A DNA stretch of 64,000 nt, from positions 13,182,001-13,246,000 of the forward strand of contig JAILWY010000009.1 in assembly GCA_022113835.1 (NCBI GenBank), read 5' to 3'. Below the pieces are notes generated by a model. The model had not been told where the DNA came from, did no database searches, and saw only the letters and a list, made by a program, of their open reading frames with translations. How positions within the stretch are numbered: the first letter of the stretch is position 1; every line of letters begins with the position of its first letter. Source of the DNA: Atopsyche davidsoni. Lineage: Eukaryota > Arthropoda > Insecta > Trichoptera > Hydrobiosidae. Shown here one piece after another: positions 11,068 through 24,300 of the stretch. The position numbers and the translations under genes are program-made.

Positions 11068-14000
11068 CGTGAAACGGATGACGAGGAAAGATGTCGCTGG
11101 GAAAATAGTCGGCAGGTCACCGAGTCCTCGGGCGCGCGACCTGGACTTTTACACGCTTTTGCGATGCATTGTTGTAGCTTTATCTGTCATTCTTTTGATG
11201 CAAGGTTTTGTAATGCGTCGCCCATTTAGTCATCGTGTGTATGATAGAAGTTGTCGCTTTTTTTAAAATACACACAGTTGCATTCATTACGCTGGACATA
11301 TTGAATTGTTGTTTTTATCAGTGGTATGACAGGCATGTGCACTTATCCAATACGTATGAGTAATGTCTGTGTGGAGTTTGATTGTATAATGTCGGCTTTG
11401 TATTTTTATTTTGTTTCTTAAATATCACATTTCTGCCCATTGAAATATATCTCTTTTAACATTGAGTAGATTTAACGTTCGTCGGTTTTTCATTGTAATG
11501 TAGTTTTAATTTATGCCCCTGTTTGTTTATTACTACGTATCGCTATTAACCAAATTGATACTCGGAATTGAATATGTGTTTAAGTCGAACACGCGATCAT
11601 TTTCGAAGAATCGATAGACCGGCTGAGCGAAAAGTCCGCAGCGCACGAGAACTCCCCGTATCGATATTGAATCGTTAAATATTCACGGATACCTGTGGCT
11701 GTAGGCCAGTAGCGGCCGCGGCGTGCATCGCGAGTCTCCGGGCGACGCGACTTCGAGCTACACCGCAACTCGCGGAGAGGTCGCCCCTCTAGTCGCTCAT
11801 AGAGACTGCAAGTCATACTCGGTGGCGCAAAATATATATACAGTAATACGAATTCGTTTACGCCCAGATTTTTTTAATTTTAAATGTATATTCCGTTAGC
11901 AGTTTCGAGCTTGAAGTTATCGCCGGTGACTCTCGATCAATGTTATTTCGGTGGCGTTTGATGATCGAACCTTCACTTTACGACAGCCGTGCGATTCGGG
12001 AGACCTGGTCTCGTGCCAGACTTGCAATGCCTATAACCGCCGCCCGGGCCGTTCTGGCTCTGAACGGAGTACAACAATACGAACACCCTCTGAGATTCCA
12101 TACGTAGATTGTTTTCTATGATTGGCTAGAGCATTGGTTATACGGCAAAAATAATATTTACAGTTTCTAGTGGTTCTGTTTGCGTCATTTATATTCATTT
12201 CAAAGTATTGGCTATTCGTTTTTGATTACTTAGCTTTTTGCTATATGTTATTGTTTATTTAATGCCGTATAGTTTTCATGTGCGCCTCCACGTGGCCGGT
12301 GTGCGGTCACGTGCTTCATGGCGTGCCCGCCGGTGCTGACTTACTCGATTCAATCTAATTATCGTCGGAACTAACAATCCAGTTCACCACCGTGCTAAGT
12401 CATTCCGCAACGCCTCCTATGATCGATGGGGTTCTAGGAACTCTTACAACAATACAACGCTGACTTGGGAATTCCTCAAAGCTTGGGTTTTTCCTTTTTT
12501 ATAAAAAAATACTTTAACAATCAATTTATAACCGAATTGAAAAGCCTCTTATTCGGAACATCAACACCAATTCTAATACGTGAAGGTAGAAATATTTATG
12601 TATATTCAGATCGTGTAGCGTTTTTGAGACTGTAATTAGTGGGTCAGATACGACTGACTTGTCTTAAAATAGTTTCGCTAAACTTTTCGCCGCTCTCATG
12701 TTCTAAGACGCGAAGTCTGCGAAAAGTGCCAAAGCCGATCTGAGAAATGTGCCAAACGCGACGCATGTGCACACTGGAGCTCGACGGCCGGCGGCGCTAT
12801 TGAAAATAAAAATTCTGCTTTGACTACTTAAATCAATTATAACTTTACTGTCATCCTACGTTATCCTTAAGCGTCACATTAATTCGTAAATTATAGCTTT
12901 CCATCCAATGTTTCCTGAATAATAAATTTCACGAACGCTTATTAAATAATTACGATCCTACGCGCAGCTGCAGTATGGAGTGCGAGAGATCTTCGGTGCA
13001 CGCATCCGCCCACACGCCGCACTAAAAATACTCCGCCCGATAGACTCGAAGCCGCTCTCTGCGCGATTGAGTTCTGATACGATTTTCCGGTTGAATTGCC
13101 TCGGTAAGAGCATTACTCGTAGAACTCGCGGACTAGAACCCGCTGCGACAAAGGGTGTTTATATTTAATTATAACCAGTAGGTAATCTGCCGTCCTCGGC
13201 TTGCACCGAACGTGCTCAGTACAAGTATAGCACCGTATTTTGTATAGGATTATTTATTTAAGAAGTAGAAATGTATGGATGCCGACAACTCAAATTTAAT
13301 AAAAGCTCTAAATCCCCCACATTCTTTGGTCGACTTTACAGTGCTATGTCCATTGTCATTTGACCTATTCTATAATAATACATTTTATAGTAATAATTTT
13401 TTCCGTGCTATTTTTTCGTTTTCACACATTGCACTTTCAAAGTTTCTGCAATGAATCTGAATATAAATTCTGTTGACTTACAATCCTTTCGAAAGCGAAT
13501 TTCTCTCGCCACATGACTCACATACGCGTTTATATCTTGTACTCTCATCACATGTGTTTTCGATCAACGGCGAAGGTCCGCCCTTCCTTCAGGTGCGGAG
13601 ACGTTCATTTCCACGATGGAGGTGTTCTGTTGCTTCCCGGCGCCGGTTCGCTTTCGTGCCGAGGCGTCTTGACCTTACAATTATCATAATAATCTTTCCT
13701 GCGAGTTCACCTGGTGGTAGTGACCGAGCCTGCGACCAGGCGGCCTTCTGTGTTCAGCTTACCTTCAAAATTATGAAAATTTAAGATTACAATACTCAAG
13801 AATATGAGAGGGACTTGTTAACAAAGTAATAATACCATTATCTCGATCTCGGTGACCTTACACAGTAAAATATTGCTTTATTAATGCGATTAAAAGTAAT
13901 ATCAATATTTATCATCTGCACACTCGTAGATGTCAATTGAAATTTGTCTGTACATTTTTTTTTTTTTTTACTATCACTGGCATTAAACATTGTAATTTTG

Positions 14001-17000
14001 TGTAATAAAAATCAGCTTAAATGTAACGTACACGCAGATGAAAATGTCGAGTTTCTAAGAAATATAGAATTTGTATCTCCACATGATCTAGTTTCGATGT
14101 GACGAATGACTATTTTTACCACTATCCGCCTTTGATGTGGCCAGTTGTTGGAGTGTATTCCTAGGAAAATGCTTTTGGCAGTCCAAGTCTGTCAACCATT
14201 GTCTGGCGCGTCCTCCAGACGACTTTCGTCCGCTCCCGGCCCCTCACCCTGTAATTATATAAGGGACTAATAATCACACCCATCACACACCCGTCATCAA
14301 AGTCTACTGTGCACTAAACCGCTTACGGGGTAGACCTCGCCTTGTATAATATATGAAGGCTTCTTAATATTATTATATATTTTACACATTTGTTGCTTAT
14401 CGAAATACTTAACTATAGATATAGTTTACGGTTTGTTTCACAACTCCCATAACTCAATCAATAATATAACAGTTTGAAGCACTTGGATCTCAAATTCATT
14501 GTGTTATATCCAAAACAATAAATAGGTTTCCACTAGGGAAAGGGGGTCATCGGTCAATCGACTATTTTAATAAACTATCTAATATTAATTATAAATATAA
14601 CTCTAGTGGCTAAAAAGTTCTAAGAAAGTAATGTATTTTATTTGATCGTCTTAACAACTTTTATTTCCCAACGAACACGCCTGGCGAGCATCGTTAAATC
14701 TTTAAATACATTTACAGTCAGCATTAATATTTTATTGCAAATTTTAATGATAATCACCTCAAATTTTTGCTGTATTAGGGTCAGACTTGACCAGGTAGAC
14801 GATCGTATCGACCTGACCTTCAGGAGCCTAATGTAACGTGAAATATGCGCGCAACCTCCCTCGTACAAATCAAATCATCTACTCAGCGAGGTGGTGTATT
14901 CATCGGAATGAAGTTTGAAGCACTTATTTACTCGGTCTCAAAGGCGCACAGGCTGGCATGCAGGGCCACACGTAAATCAAAACGGCGAAGCTCATTTGAC
15001 ACCCACTCGAGTATCTGCCAAATAAATCCCAATAGAATACAATTGACTTCTGAGTCTTCACTTTCCCCACACGGCTCCGGGTGATGTCGGTTCGCCGTCT
15101 TCATCTCGGACGTGGTCTTCTATTTGCCCGGCCGACCGCCTTCTATGCAGGTAGCTGCCGTTTTTTGCCCTTCCTTGTCCGCCATTAGACGGGCCTCGGT
15201 ATGATGTCATGACTATATCGGGCAGCTTGAGATCACTTGCAGGTGCTCTGCATCGACTTGAGTTTCTTGCATTCGGAGAAACTGTAATTTATAACAAATC
15301 TCTGCCCTGCACGGTGAAGCTACACAGAACTAGTTAACTTTTTGCAAGCGTAATTATAAAATAAATAATGACACGAACACCCCAAGCTGATATGTCGTCT
15401 TATTTTATTCAATATGTGTTCTGGGAAATGTCACAGTTTTTTGAGTAGATTAAGATCTCCCGCGGACTTTTGGGACGTAACTTTCACAATCATCGTGATT
15501 TAATCTAGCATAGTTCTTCATTTTTCATAATTTTATTCGTGAATTAAATCGTTAACTTGAATCTGAAAAAGACACATTGGGGTTCGTTCCACGTTTCTTT
15601 CGCAAATACCTATTATCAGACTTAGTTCTGTGGCCTTCGAGTCGATACTTAATAAATTCTACAATTTCCTAGTTACAGCTAAAACAACATCAATTCCAAG
15701 TGAATTTATATATGTTTTTTATATATAATTAGGCACATTATATGTAGTAATGTTAACATTTATGTACATCAGCGTTTTCTAAAAGTCGTCCCGGAATAAG
15801 TATTTATCACCTTTAAACCGTCGATTTGCATGCGAGCGCCTCCGCCCGCTGCGTGCTCCAGCCGCTGATTTAGTGCGTCGATGTTGTTCTCCTTTGCCGC
15901 CCAGCGAGCACGTCCCCGCGCTATTTCCAGGCGATTTTGTTTGGTTTAAAGTGTTATGAAGCTTCCCGGGTGTTTGGAGTTGCGCGATTTGCTAATTTAA
16001 CGCCATCGCGCCAGAAATGCTCGCCGCGCACCGCGTGCTTGTTTTCGCGTCTGACTCGGTTACTGTAATTTTAAACAAATCTATTTTAGCAAATTTTCAT
16101 ACAAGTAGCTACTAAATTATAACCTGTATTGAAACTGTAAAGCGAAGCCGATATAAACTTTGTTGTAAATCAATAAGTAATGTATGCACATTTATAATAT
16201 TACTGAAAGGGACTGTATTTATTGAATTATATCACTTGTTTTGCACTATCGACTTGATCGATTACAACTGTTTAATGTTAATAGATTTATACTCAAAAGA
16301 TATCTTAAATCAACTAAGGTTTTGGTTCTGCCTTACCGCAATGCTATACTTTACATTCAGACATCAGCTTAGATCATTTCAATGTTAACAACCGATACAT
16401 ATAGATACAAACATGCGCGGCGCTCGTCTGTGCCTCCGTATCTGTAGTTGTTCTGACGACGTCCCTTCCCGCGGCGCCCTCAGCTCTTCTCGAGGTCCGG
16501 CGCGTCCACCGGCGACAAGTTGTTCTTCAATCAAGTCCCAATCGCCGCCGCTTCGACTTTCCACCGTAGTGATGACATCAGGCGCATTTATCGATGCTCT
16601 CATCCGTATAACGCTTATTTATTTTCAAATTCCGCCAGATTTTCTAATGTTTACATTTTACGGTTGTGTGCCTGCGATATAAAATAAATACCGACTTTTT
16701 TTTTAGAAATCCATTCAAATAAAGGGTATTGAATTCGAATGCAATTGAGCTCAACGTGTATACATTGAAATCATATTGTTGGTGTAGAACGGCGACGTTA
16801 TCCCCGCAGGCCTCATCGGCATCATCATCATTGCGGAGAAGCACCCTCCTTATCATCATCGTTAGCTTGAAAGGCACCGCCGCGCGTGCCTGGCGGGCGG
16901 TATCCCCGCTGTACAGCTCGATATAAAGTTTGAAAAGAACGGTTTTTCTTGACGCCACACACTCGGTCAGGTCGCTTGCCGACGTAATGGCCTGCCACGT

Positions 17001-18292
17001 TTACGGTGGAATAGGCGACACCTACTAATGGTAATATGTATGCCAAAATACCTGTTTTCCTTTATTGAAAGTGCCTTGAGTTACAAAGTAAGCTATATCT
17101 GACCTTACGTGTAATGTCCTTTAATTGTAGCTATAAAAGATTTGCCATTATAAGCTATAAAATTATATATAACCTGCCATAAACAATATATTGAACAGTC
17201 ACATTAAATTACGTGTTACATTCAAACGAGTCATTGTGTATACACGTGTTTCACGTCGCGGCCCTCCCCGTGGACAGGCGGTGTTCCGCGTGGATGGCGC
17301 TACAGAAACTCGGCCGCCGTAACAATATTTTGAAGCGCGTCTAATTTTTGCTAACATTTGTCGTTCCCCCGTGAGCGGAGCAGCGTGGATTGATTAATTA
17401 TTTTCAACCCAATGACCTATTTATTCTGTTTTGATGCGTGTTTACTTTATCTGAACTAGAGACCTGACGGATCCTGAAAGGTCTTACCTACTTTAATGGA
17501 ATATTTTATTCATCATCGGTAGTTTTGATCTAATATAACATAACCCAAAACTAGCATCAATAATTAATTATCTCGTTCGTTCTAATTTACACTATTTGAA
17601 AATCAATATCCTTGGTTTTGAGCCAATGTGCGCACTTTCTTTTTAAATTTTTAAAACTAAATAAGTTTATTATGTCCAATTATATTGTGGAGCAGCCTTC
17701 AAAAACCAATTTAAATCGTAATGATCTTTTCAAATATTCGTTATCATTCTAGATCGTTCCAAGGTGAAATGACGTATGGGATGTATTGTAAATTCGGGCC
17801 GACCACAGCGGCGACCTACCATTATGCAAAAAGTAATAATAATATTATTCCGCGCCCTCGATCGGCCTCGCGGCTTTCCGCCCCGCGCGGTCGGGAGATG
17901 TGACCGCAGCCGCCGCGCATCCTCGCACAAAGCTTTTCGGCTCTTCGCCTTCCCGCCCAGAGACCTTCGCGTCTTTCTACCGCTTCGCAATTGTTCAGAT
18001 TTGATTTATTATCAATGTAACCTACAATTTCCAATCCTACTATGCAATAAGGAGGCAAGTAGATCATCTTAATGGATCAGAGTCATTTTTATATTCGATA
18101 CTATTGCATGCTCATTATTATTTGTTTCTTGTAAAATCTGTTGCTTTACTCACGTTTACAAAAATATAATATTTAATCAATTTCCTAAAATAAATTTTTG
18201 GTTTTTTGTTTTTTCTTGCCGATTAAAGTAACTATTTAATAAAATTTTGATACTGTTATTTTATTGCTCGGGGTCGCATGCATTTTAAGCAA

Positions 18293-18323
18293 GACAACCA
18301 CACTATTCCTTAGTATGGTTGTC
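18293..18323. repeat. 13-bp inverted repeat (one mismatch), 5-nt loop
   Basis: GACAACCACACTA at 18293-18305 pairs with TAGTATGGTTGTC at 18311-18323, with one C/A mismatch and loop TTCCT. It may be the core of a small palindromic element. It is too short for a typical pre-miRNA. Confidence 0.7.
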
Positions 18324-20577
18324 CTAAAGTTTGAGCCTTACTTGTTGCTCCATTTCGTGGTTGAACTTTAATTCTCATATTATCCGGGAATACCTACACT
18401 CTTGTCGCAAATATTAAAAAAAAAAACTTATTTTGTGAAGCAACTTATAGATTAATTGCGTGGGGTCACAAAATATAACAATTATTTCGACGTATTGAGT
18501 TTTAGCGTTTTTCGTTCTCAACACCCACACTTCCTCTCCACACAAAATTTATGCCCAAAATATCAAATCCCGGTACGTTTCTTGATACTATTGAATATTT
18601 CAGTGCATTTATTTTATCTGATCTACACGCGAGTAAAAGTATCACACGGTAAATATGATAACTCAGTTTCATCCTTGATGCAAAAGATTATGTGTATATT
18701 TAACCCGGCTCCGCCTCTGCCGGAGGTAGCGCCGGTGTGAGCAGTGAGTTCGCAGTTTTTCGCAAAGCTCGCAGGCGCCCGAGGACAGGCGGGCGGGGAC
18801 CGCGGCGCTATGTGGGTTAAGGACTTTCAAATATCGAGTCGGCCCGGCACGGTTGGCTAGTGGACTTTTTGCAAGCCGCGGTTGCGCAAGCGAAATCGCG
18901 ACTGCCGAGATAATTGTGCCGGTAATTTATGCCGCCAGGGTAAACAAACATACCGCAGTTTAAATAATCGGCTTTGATTGTCACTGCCGTCTGACGGATA
19001 TTTCATATCTTCATGAATGGATGCACAATGTCGTCTCTCAATTTTTAGTTATAGAATTAAGATTGAAATTTCTACATTATAAATTAATATAAGACGTTTA
19101 TTTGATAATTAATGTTTTTTAAATGAAACAAGATTATAAAAACTTTTTCTACTCATACATACAATGCCTATTGTTTGTTGTTGGAGTAGACGTCTCTAAC
19201 CATCGAACCAGCCAGGCGATCATATTTTATTAATGATATTGACTTTTTAGGATTTGCTTCATAGTTTCTTGGAGTTAGTTATTTATGACATTCGACCATA
19301 GAATTTCACTCAACTCAGTTTGCTTACGAAAATCGAGTTATCTGTATCTGCTATCGAAATATCAGATTTAAAATAATCGTTTGAGATATAATTATAAAAA
19401 AACAAGTAACAACAAATGAGTACACATGTACCTTCATTGAGTACTGAAAAGTGTACTAATTATTCCATAGAAAATTCGAGTGTTCGGTTTGCATAATTTA
19501 TTATACGTTAATATAATTAATACACGCTTCTGTTTCATAAACGTATGTCGAGAAGTTTCGGCGGATCATGTCATGATGATAGTTGCCGGCACTTCAGAGC
19601 CCCTGGCGCGAGCGCTCAGCCTGCTGGCACTGCTCGGCTTCACTTCACGTCAAATTATCGCGAGTGAGATCGAGAAAGTGCGCGGCCGCAGAGGAGCCTC
19701 GCGAGCAGCGGACTGGCCGCGCCGAGAGGCTCTGGGAGGCGGGCCCGGGATGGAAATATTTGCACCTCAGAGCATGACGGACGCTATAAAACTTTTTCGG
19801 GCGAAGTTTTCCTTTGATATTAGAAAATAAACAAAAAATAATAGTTTTTTTTATTATAAATATCAATTATGCGTTTCAAAATTTTTGTAATTATTATAGA
19901 ATAGTTTCATATTATTTCTTGTACTTAGGTGATAAATGGACGTTTTTTTATTGTCCGTTTTGCCTGAACACGTAATTGTTCGGCGGACCGGACAAATCAG
20001 AAGATATGCCTGTATTTTTTTGTGGAAAAATTATTTTTCCTGTTTCTTTGCGTATTTTGTCAACCGTGGTAACATGATCCACGCTATTCACGATTGAGAT
20101 TCATTTATAGAAAAATATATTAGAAATACTTCAATACATCTTTCTATATATATCTAATTATATTCTGTTTAGCAAAATAGACTATTGTTATTATTATGTT
20201 ATTCAGCAAGTAGTATGCATATAAGTGGCCTTCGTTTATTTTACACACATAGTTTTCTTTCCAAACAAAGTAACGAAAGAGGTGAAAACAACCACAATAC
20301 ACCGCTGCCGAGGGCACTCCGTCACTCGTCTCCCGAGTTTAATTAGTGGTGGCATCTCGATCCCTTTGATATCCTAAAATAGACGCAGCAATGACTGGCG
20401 CGTCTTAAATGGGTTAATACTTAAGTTATTGCCCGCGAATCCTGCGACTGCTGCTTTATGTATGTCACCGTACAGGAATTTCAATGCCAGAACCACTTTA
20501 TTATTCCTTGTGGCAGAAATCCTATTGAATAGTTGATCGTTGTGTTCACTGCTGATTATTTTTATTTGTTACACTGT

Positions 20578-20621
20578 CTTCTTGTGATTGTATAGCTTTG
20601 TTGTTATACAATCATAAGAAG
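20578..20621. repeat. 17-bp inverted repeat with one G/T wobble, 10-nt loop
   Basis: CTTCTTGTGATTGTATA (20578-20594) pairs with TATACAATCATAAGAAG (20605-20621), leaving a 10-nt loop. As RNA the single difference would be a G-U pair. At 44 nt the hairpin is shorter than usual pre-miRNAs, and I recognise no known miRNA seed. A remnant palindromic element is the simpler reading. Confidence 0.75.
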
Positions 20622-21023
20622 TACATATCATATAAGTTGTTAGATCTTATACTATTTTCACGTAAAGCCAGATTTCTTTGAGTGTTAACCTCTATCATTA
20701 TTGAAAACTTACTACGACACTATCTTTAAAACTTAGACAAGCTCTGTAAAAAAATATATGTGTGTATGGTATATTTTAGTTTTTTGTTCTGATATTGTAA
20801 TCTATATCTTTATATCAATTATTGATATGTAATATCAAAAAAAAAACTGCATAGATAGTTACTTATTTGTATTATTTATTTGTGTCTAGTTAGGACAATA
20901 TGTTCTAAAACGTCAGTTGTGATCTAGACTGAATTTGTACCTGTCAAATCTCGTAGTGGAGTAGTTAGTCCCCGTATATGTGTGAACGTCGCCTTGGTAT
21001 GTCGCAGCTTCAGCGGGCTGGCC

Positions 21024-21160
21024 ATGGCCCTGGGCGGAGCGGGCCGCGGGACCAGCGCGCCGCCCTCGCGCCCCCACACGCCGCAGCCCGAGCCGCCCCC
21101 GCCCGCGCCCGCGCCCGCCCCCGCCCCCGCGCCCGCGCCCGACCACGCGCCTCCCCCCAG
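21024..21160 (+). CDS. Candidate coding exon: Pro/Ala-rich N-terminus ending at a GTAGGC donor
   Basis: An ATG in excellent context (GCCATGG) at 21024 opens MALGGAGRGTSAPPS, then a Pro/Glu/Ala segment with a (PA)n run, and ends DHAPPPR at CCCCAG|GTAGGC. The intron would start at 21161, leaving codon phase 2. Without splicing the frame ends at the TAG inside the donor. Disordered Pro/Ala N-termini are common in insect regulatory proteins. The GC-rich DNA would also be open by chance, and the opposite strand is open too. The product is not recognised. The 38939-38998 exon candidate could follow in frame. Confidence 0.28.
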
Positions 21161-21337
21161 GTAGGCAATGCCATGTGCCCCTCGACGAGGAACGTTTTAT
21201 CCCACCATCGCCCGTCACTGGAAAATGTCACACAACCAAAAACCAAAACAATCAACCTAACCTATTGCAACACGTGGGCCCGAGTGTTCTGGGGTGTGCC
21301 GTAGATGTTATTAAAATTTTGTGATTCGGTGATTTGA

Positions 21338-21373
21338 ATGAGTGCACATGTGATAGTAGACAGAGTGGCTAGG
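21338..21373 (+). other. Possible short first coding exon ending at a GTGAGT donor
   Basis: An ATG at 21338 opens twelve codons, MSAHVIVDRVAR, ending exactly at AGG|GTGAGT, a consensus 5' splice site, in phase 0. It lies 180 bp after the GC-rich exon candidate at 21024-21160, so the two could be alternative first exons. With only 36 nt of open frame, chance is a serious alternative. Confidence 0.17.
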
Positions 21374-24300
21374 GTGAGTTTTTTTTATTTATTAGTATTT
21401 GGTTACCGATATATATTTTTATTATGTATAGATTAATTCAATATATTATTCCAAATCTAGTTTTACCATTTTCAAATGAATAACCTTCATGATGATCAAT
21501 TATATGTTATTGAGATAATTGTCAATCAATTCAAACTAATTGTTTGCGACAATTTACACTTACGACATGGACTGATTTTTAGAACATTGTTAAGAAAATA
21601 ATGTTCCTATCCGATCTATATCGCTGGTGATTTTTTTACAATAACAGTTTTATCCTTCACCGAAATCCCCACCAGAGCAATTCGTGGCGTTTAAGCATTA
21701 TTCCTACACAGGATTCAAACCGGTTGCAGGGAAAGAAACCCGTATTCGCACAAAGCTATTGAAAACATTTTCATTGTCTTCTGGTCGGAATCCTGGTGGC
21801 AGAATTCCAGCACTCGAGTCTTAAAAGCGATTGCTTTTTATTCAATATTAAACTCGAACAATTCTGAATGTGACATTTCACGCTATATTGACCTTTGGTA
21901 TCTAATAAATTTAAGAACGGAAGCCATGCTTCGACATTTTTTTATATTGAAAACCTTATGTTAGCTTTTTCAACCAGTCTTTTTTGTCAAACTTTCTTAT
22001 CAGTTATAATATTGATCAATGTTTGGTCATTTGACTGACGTAATTTATAGACAATATAAAGGTAACGGTGTTGGAATTTATTGGGAAGTATTTTGTTGTG
22101 TGTAATCATTATGGTTTCTATTTTGTGCTGCATGTGTGTCTGTCGGCCGTAGCGCCTGGGTCCCTAGGTGGTGTGTTGTGAAGTCCGTGCTTTAATCGGC
22201 GAGGCGTACGGCTCTAGGTCGTGATTGTGTGTCAGAGAGTTGTGCAATTGTTGGCTGCAGTCCTGCAGCTGACGTACTGTGCGTTCCGAAGGGCCCTCAG
22301 AACTGTTCACTCGACGGCTTAATCATTGCACCAGACAACCATTCAACATTCACACACACACGGACACATACGAATCTTATCATGGCACCAAATACATTTT
22401 GAATAATTCTCTATCGTTGGAATACCATCGCGGGTGCTGCCCGATTCCAGTGACGCTTGAGTAGTAAAACGTTCCTAGTACGTGTGCATGCTTGCCTGCT
22501 TTGTATTCGTTTAGAACTTTATTGTGCTAAATGGGCGATGGATTTATGACGTCATACGTTTTTGCTACTACGTGTATACGGAATTTTTCAAAACTCATGG
22601 TAACTTCAGGACTTTCCTCATGGTATCACCTACAAAATAAGGATCTGTATTATATAATTCATTTCCTCTAAGTTTAGACGCAAAGTTTAACCATCGATTT
22701 ATTTAAAATTCTAATTCTTATGATCGTTAGTAAAAATTTATTTATAGATATCGCAAAAATCCAAGAAAAATAATTTTCATTGGGCTGCTGGTGCCTGTAG
22801 TCACCAGTTTGGAGTTCTTACCATGAATTTAGAAACACTGTATATTTTTATTTGAATATATCGATGTTGTTTAGCTATCGTGTATATTAGTTTTGATTTG
22901 CTATTTTTTTTTGTTTTGTTTAGCTGCTGCCAGCTCTGTGATTTTTGTCGTAATACAAATATTTTAAACGCACAAATCAGTGTGATACCTTGTAAATGTT
23001 ACTATATAATACGAAATGCTATTGTTTTCATGTGACTAATTTGTTTCAATTGTATCCATTAGGTTACGGGCTATGATGTTTATTTCACCTCGTATTGTTT
23101 TTTTCACATGCATCGATATATATTATTGAAGATTCTTTGAAGCAACCCAACGCTCAGGTTATTTCTAAAATGTTCTGTAGTGTTGCGTAAGTGCCTATAA
23201 CGCCTGATGAACGCATTCTGCCATGAAAAACATCTCATTGATTCAGGTGTCGCCGCGCGAGGCACAGCCTGATTACACAAATGGCGCGATTGTTCCTCTG
23301 CATGACACACTTATGTAGGGATGTATATAATCAACCATGTATACATTCGTGGGCTTTCTGATCGCGGCATTCAATATCAATTAAACAGTTGCCGAGTTTT
23401 ATAAAATCAACTTTGAACGATAATCATTTATAATGCAGTGTTATGTTGGTTGAATCCAGTCAAAACGGTGGAGCATTTTTTTGAGATTTCTGATATATCA
23501 AGGAATACTTCAATTCTAATTAGAATTCATAATTTTAGTTTAACAGCTAAAGTTATCGACTCTTGACCGAATGTTTACCGGCTCGATTCCTGCTCTGGTC
23601 GAGGAATTCCAAAATATTTAATTATGATCTTGCAGATTTCGGCTTTTTTGAAAAAAACACTTTTTTTACGTTAAATTTATCAAAACCCTTATTAATATTA
23701 TTTTCATAGTCGCGTCTGAGTTCTAAATGTGTTGATTTACCTATGTAGCCCTAGTCAAACCTGTCACCTCATTCGCTCATCCCATTTCTATTTTTGTATG
23801 TATGAAGTGTTCCCCAAAACTTTTAGCTTCTTCGAGTTGTCGTCAAAAGTAAGTCCTGTTTTACGAAAAAAATCTAGGATATTGCAGACAGCCGTTCTCA
23901 TGAAACTGTGACTCTTGGGTGATGGCCAATTTTTTACCGATTGGCAGTCCATGTAATCCTGAACCACCAGTCACGCTACGTCTCGAACATAAATCCTAAC
24001 GAGTTACCTGCTGCAAGTGTTTCCTACAGGAAAAATATTTGTTTACGAAATATCGAGATTTTTGTATTTTGTAATTTTATTGTGTAGCACTAAATTAATT
24101 TTAATAATTGTCTTTTTGTTAGCAACTCTAATTATAATTAATTATCATGTCTTCTTCCTATTCGAATATTAATTTAAATATTATTTTTATGATGTTGAAT
24201 AAATCATGCGTTTTAAAAGCGAACACTTTAATTATACGAATGTTAATCATAGAGATTAAGGTCAGCGTGCTAGCTCCATGTTTTGATTTCCTTCTAGTTC

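Larger units (their letters stand above)
11271..20977. other. AT-rich DNA with many short GC islands; no gene recognised
   Basis: GC-rich patches of roughly 80-250 bp occur near 11700-11800, 12960-13150, 13570-13760, 15080-15200, 15830-16040, 16410-16570, 17250-17330, 17840-17990, 18700-18910 and 19570-19770. Each gives ORFs on both strands but none has a domain, convincing splice pair or start context. A pyrimidine-rich acceptor-like site ends near 13590 with open frames after it. Hairpins are listed separately. The pattern resembles intronic or intergenic regulatory islands. Confidence 0.45.

Noticed and set aside
13570..13784. Exon after the pyrimidine tract near 13590
   Set aside because: All three frames stay open for at least 25 codons, so openness is uninformative, and no matching donor follows.
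21660..21830. Possible SINE on the minus strand (GGTTTGAATCC and a GTGGCAGAATTCC word echoed near 20510)
   Set aside because: Only short words match. There are no ends, tail or target duplications.
23570..23610. B-box-like GGCTCGATTCC
   Set aside because: There is no A box at the right distance and no stems.
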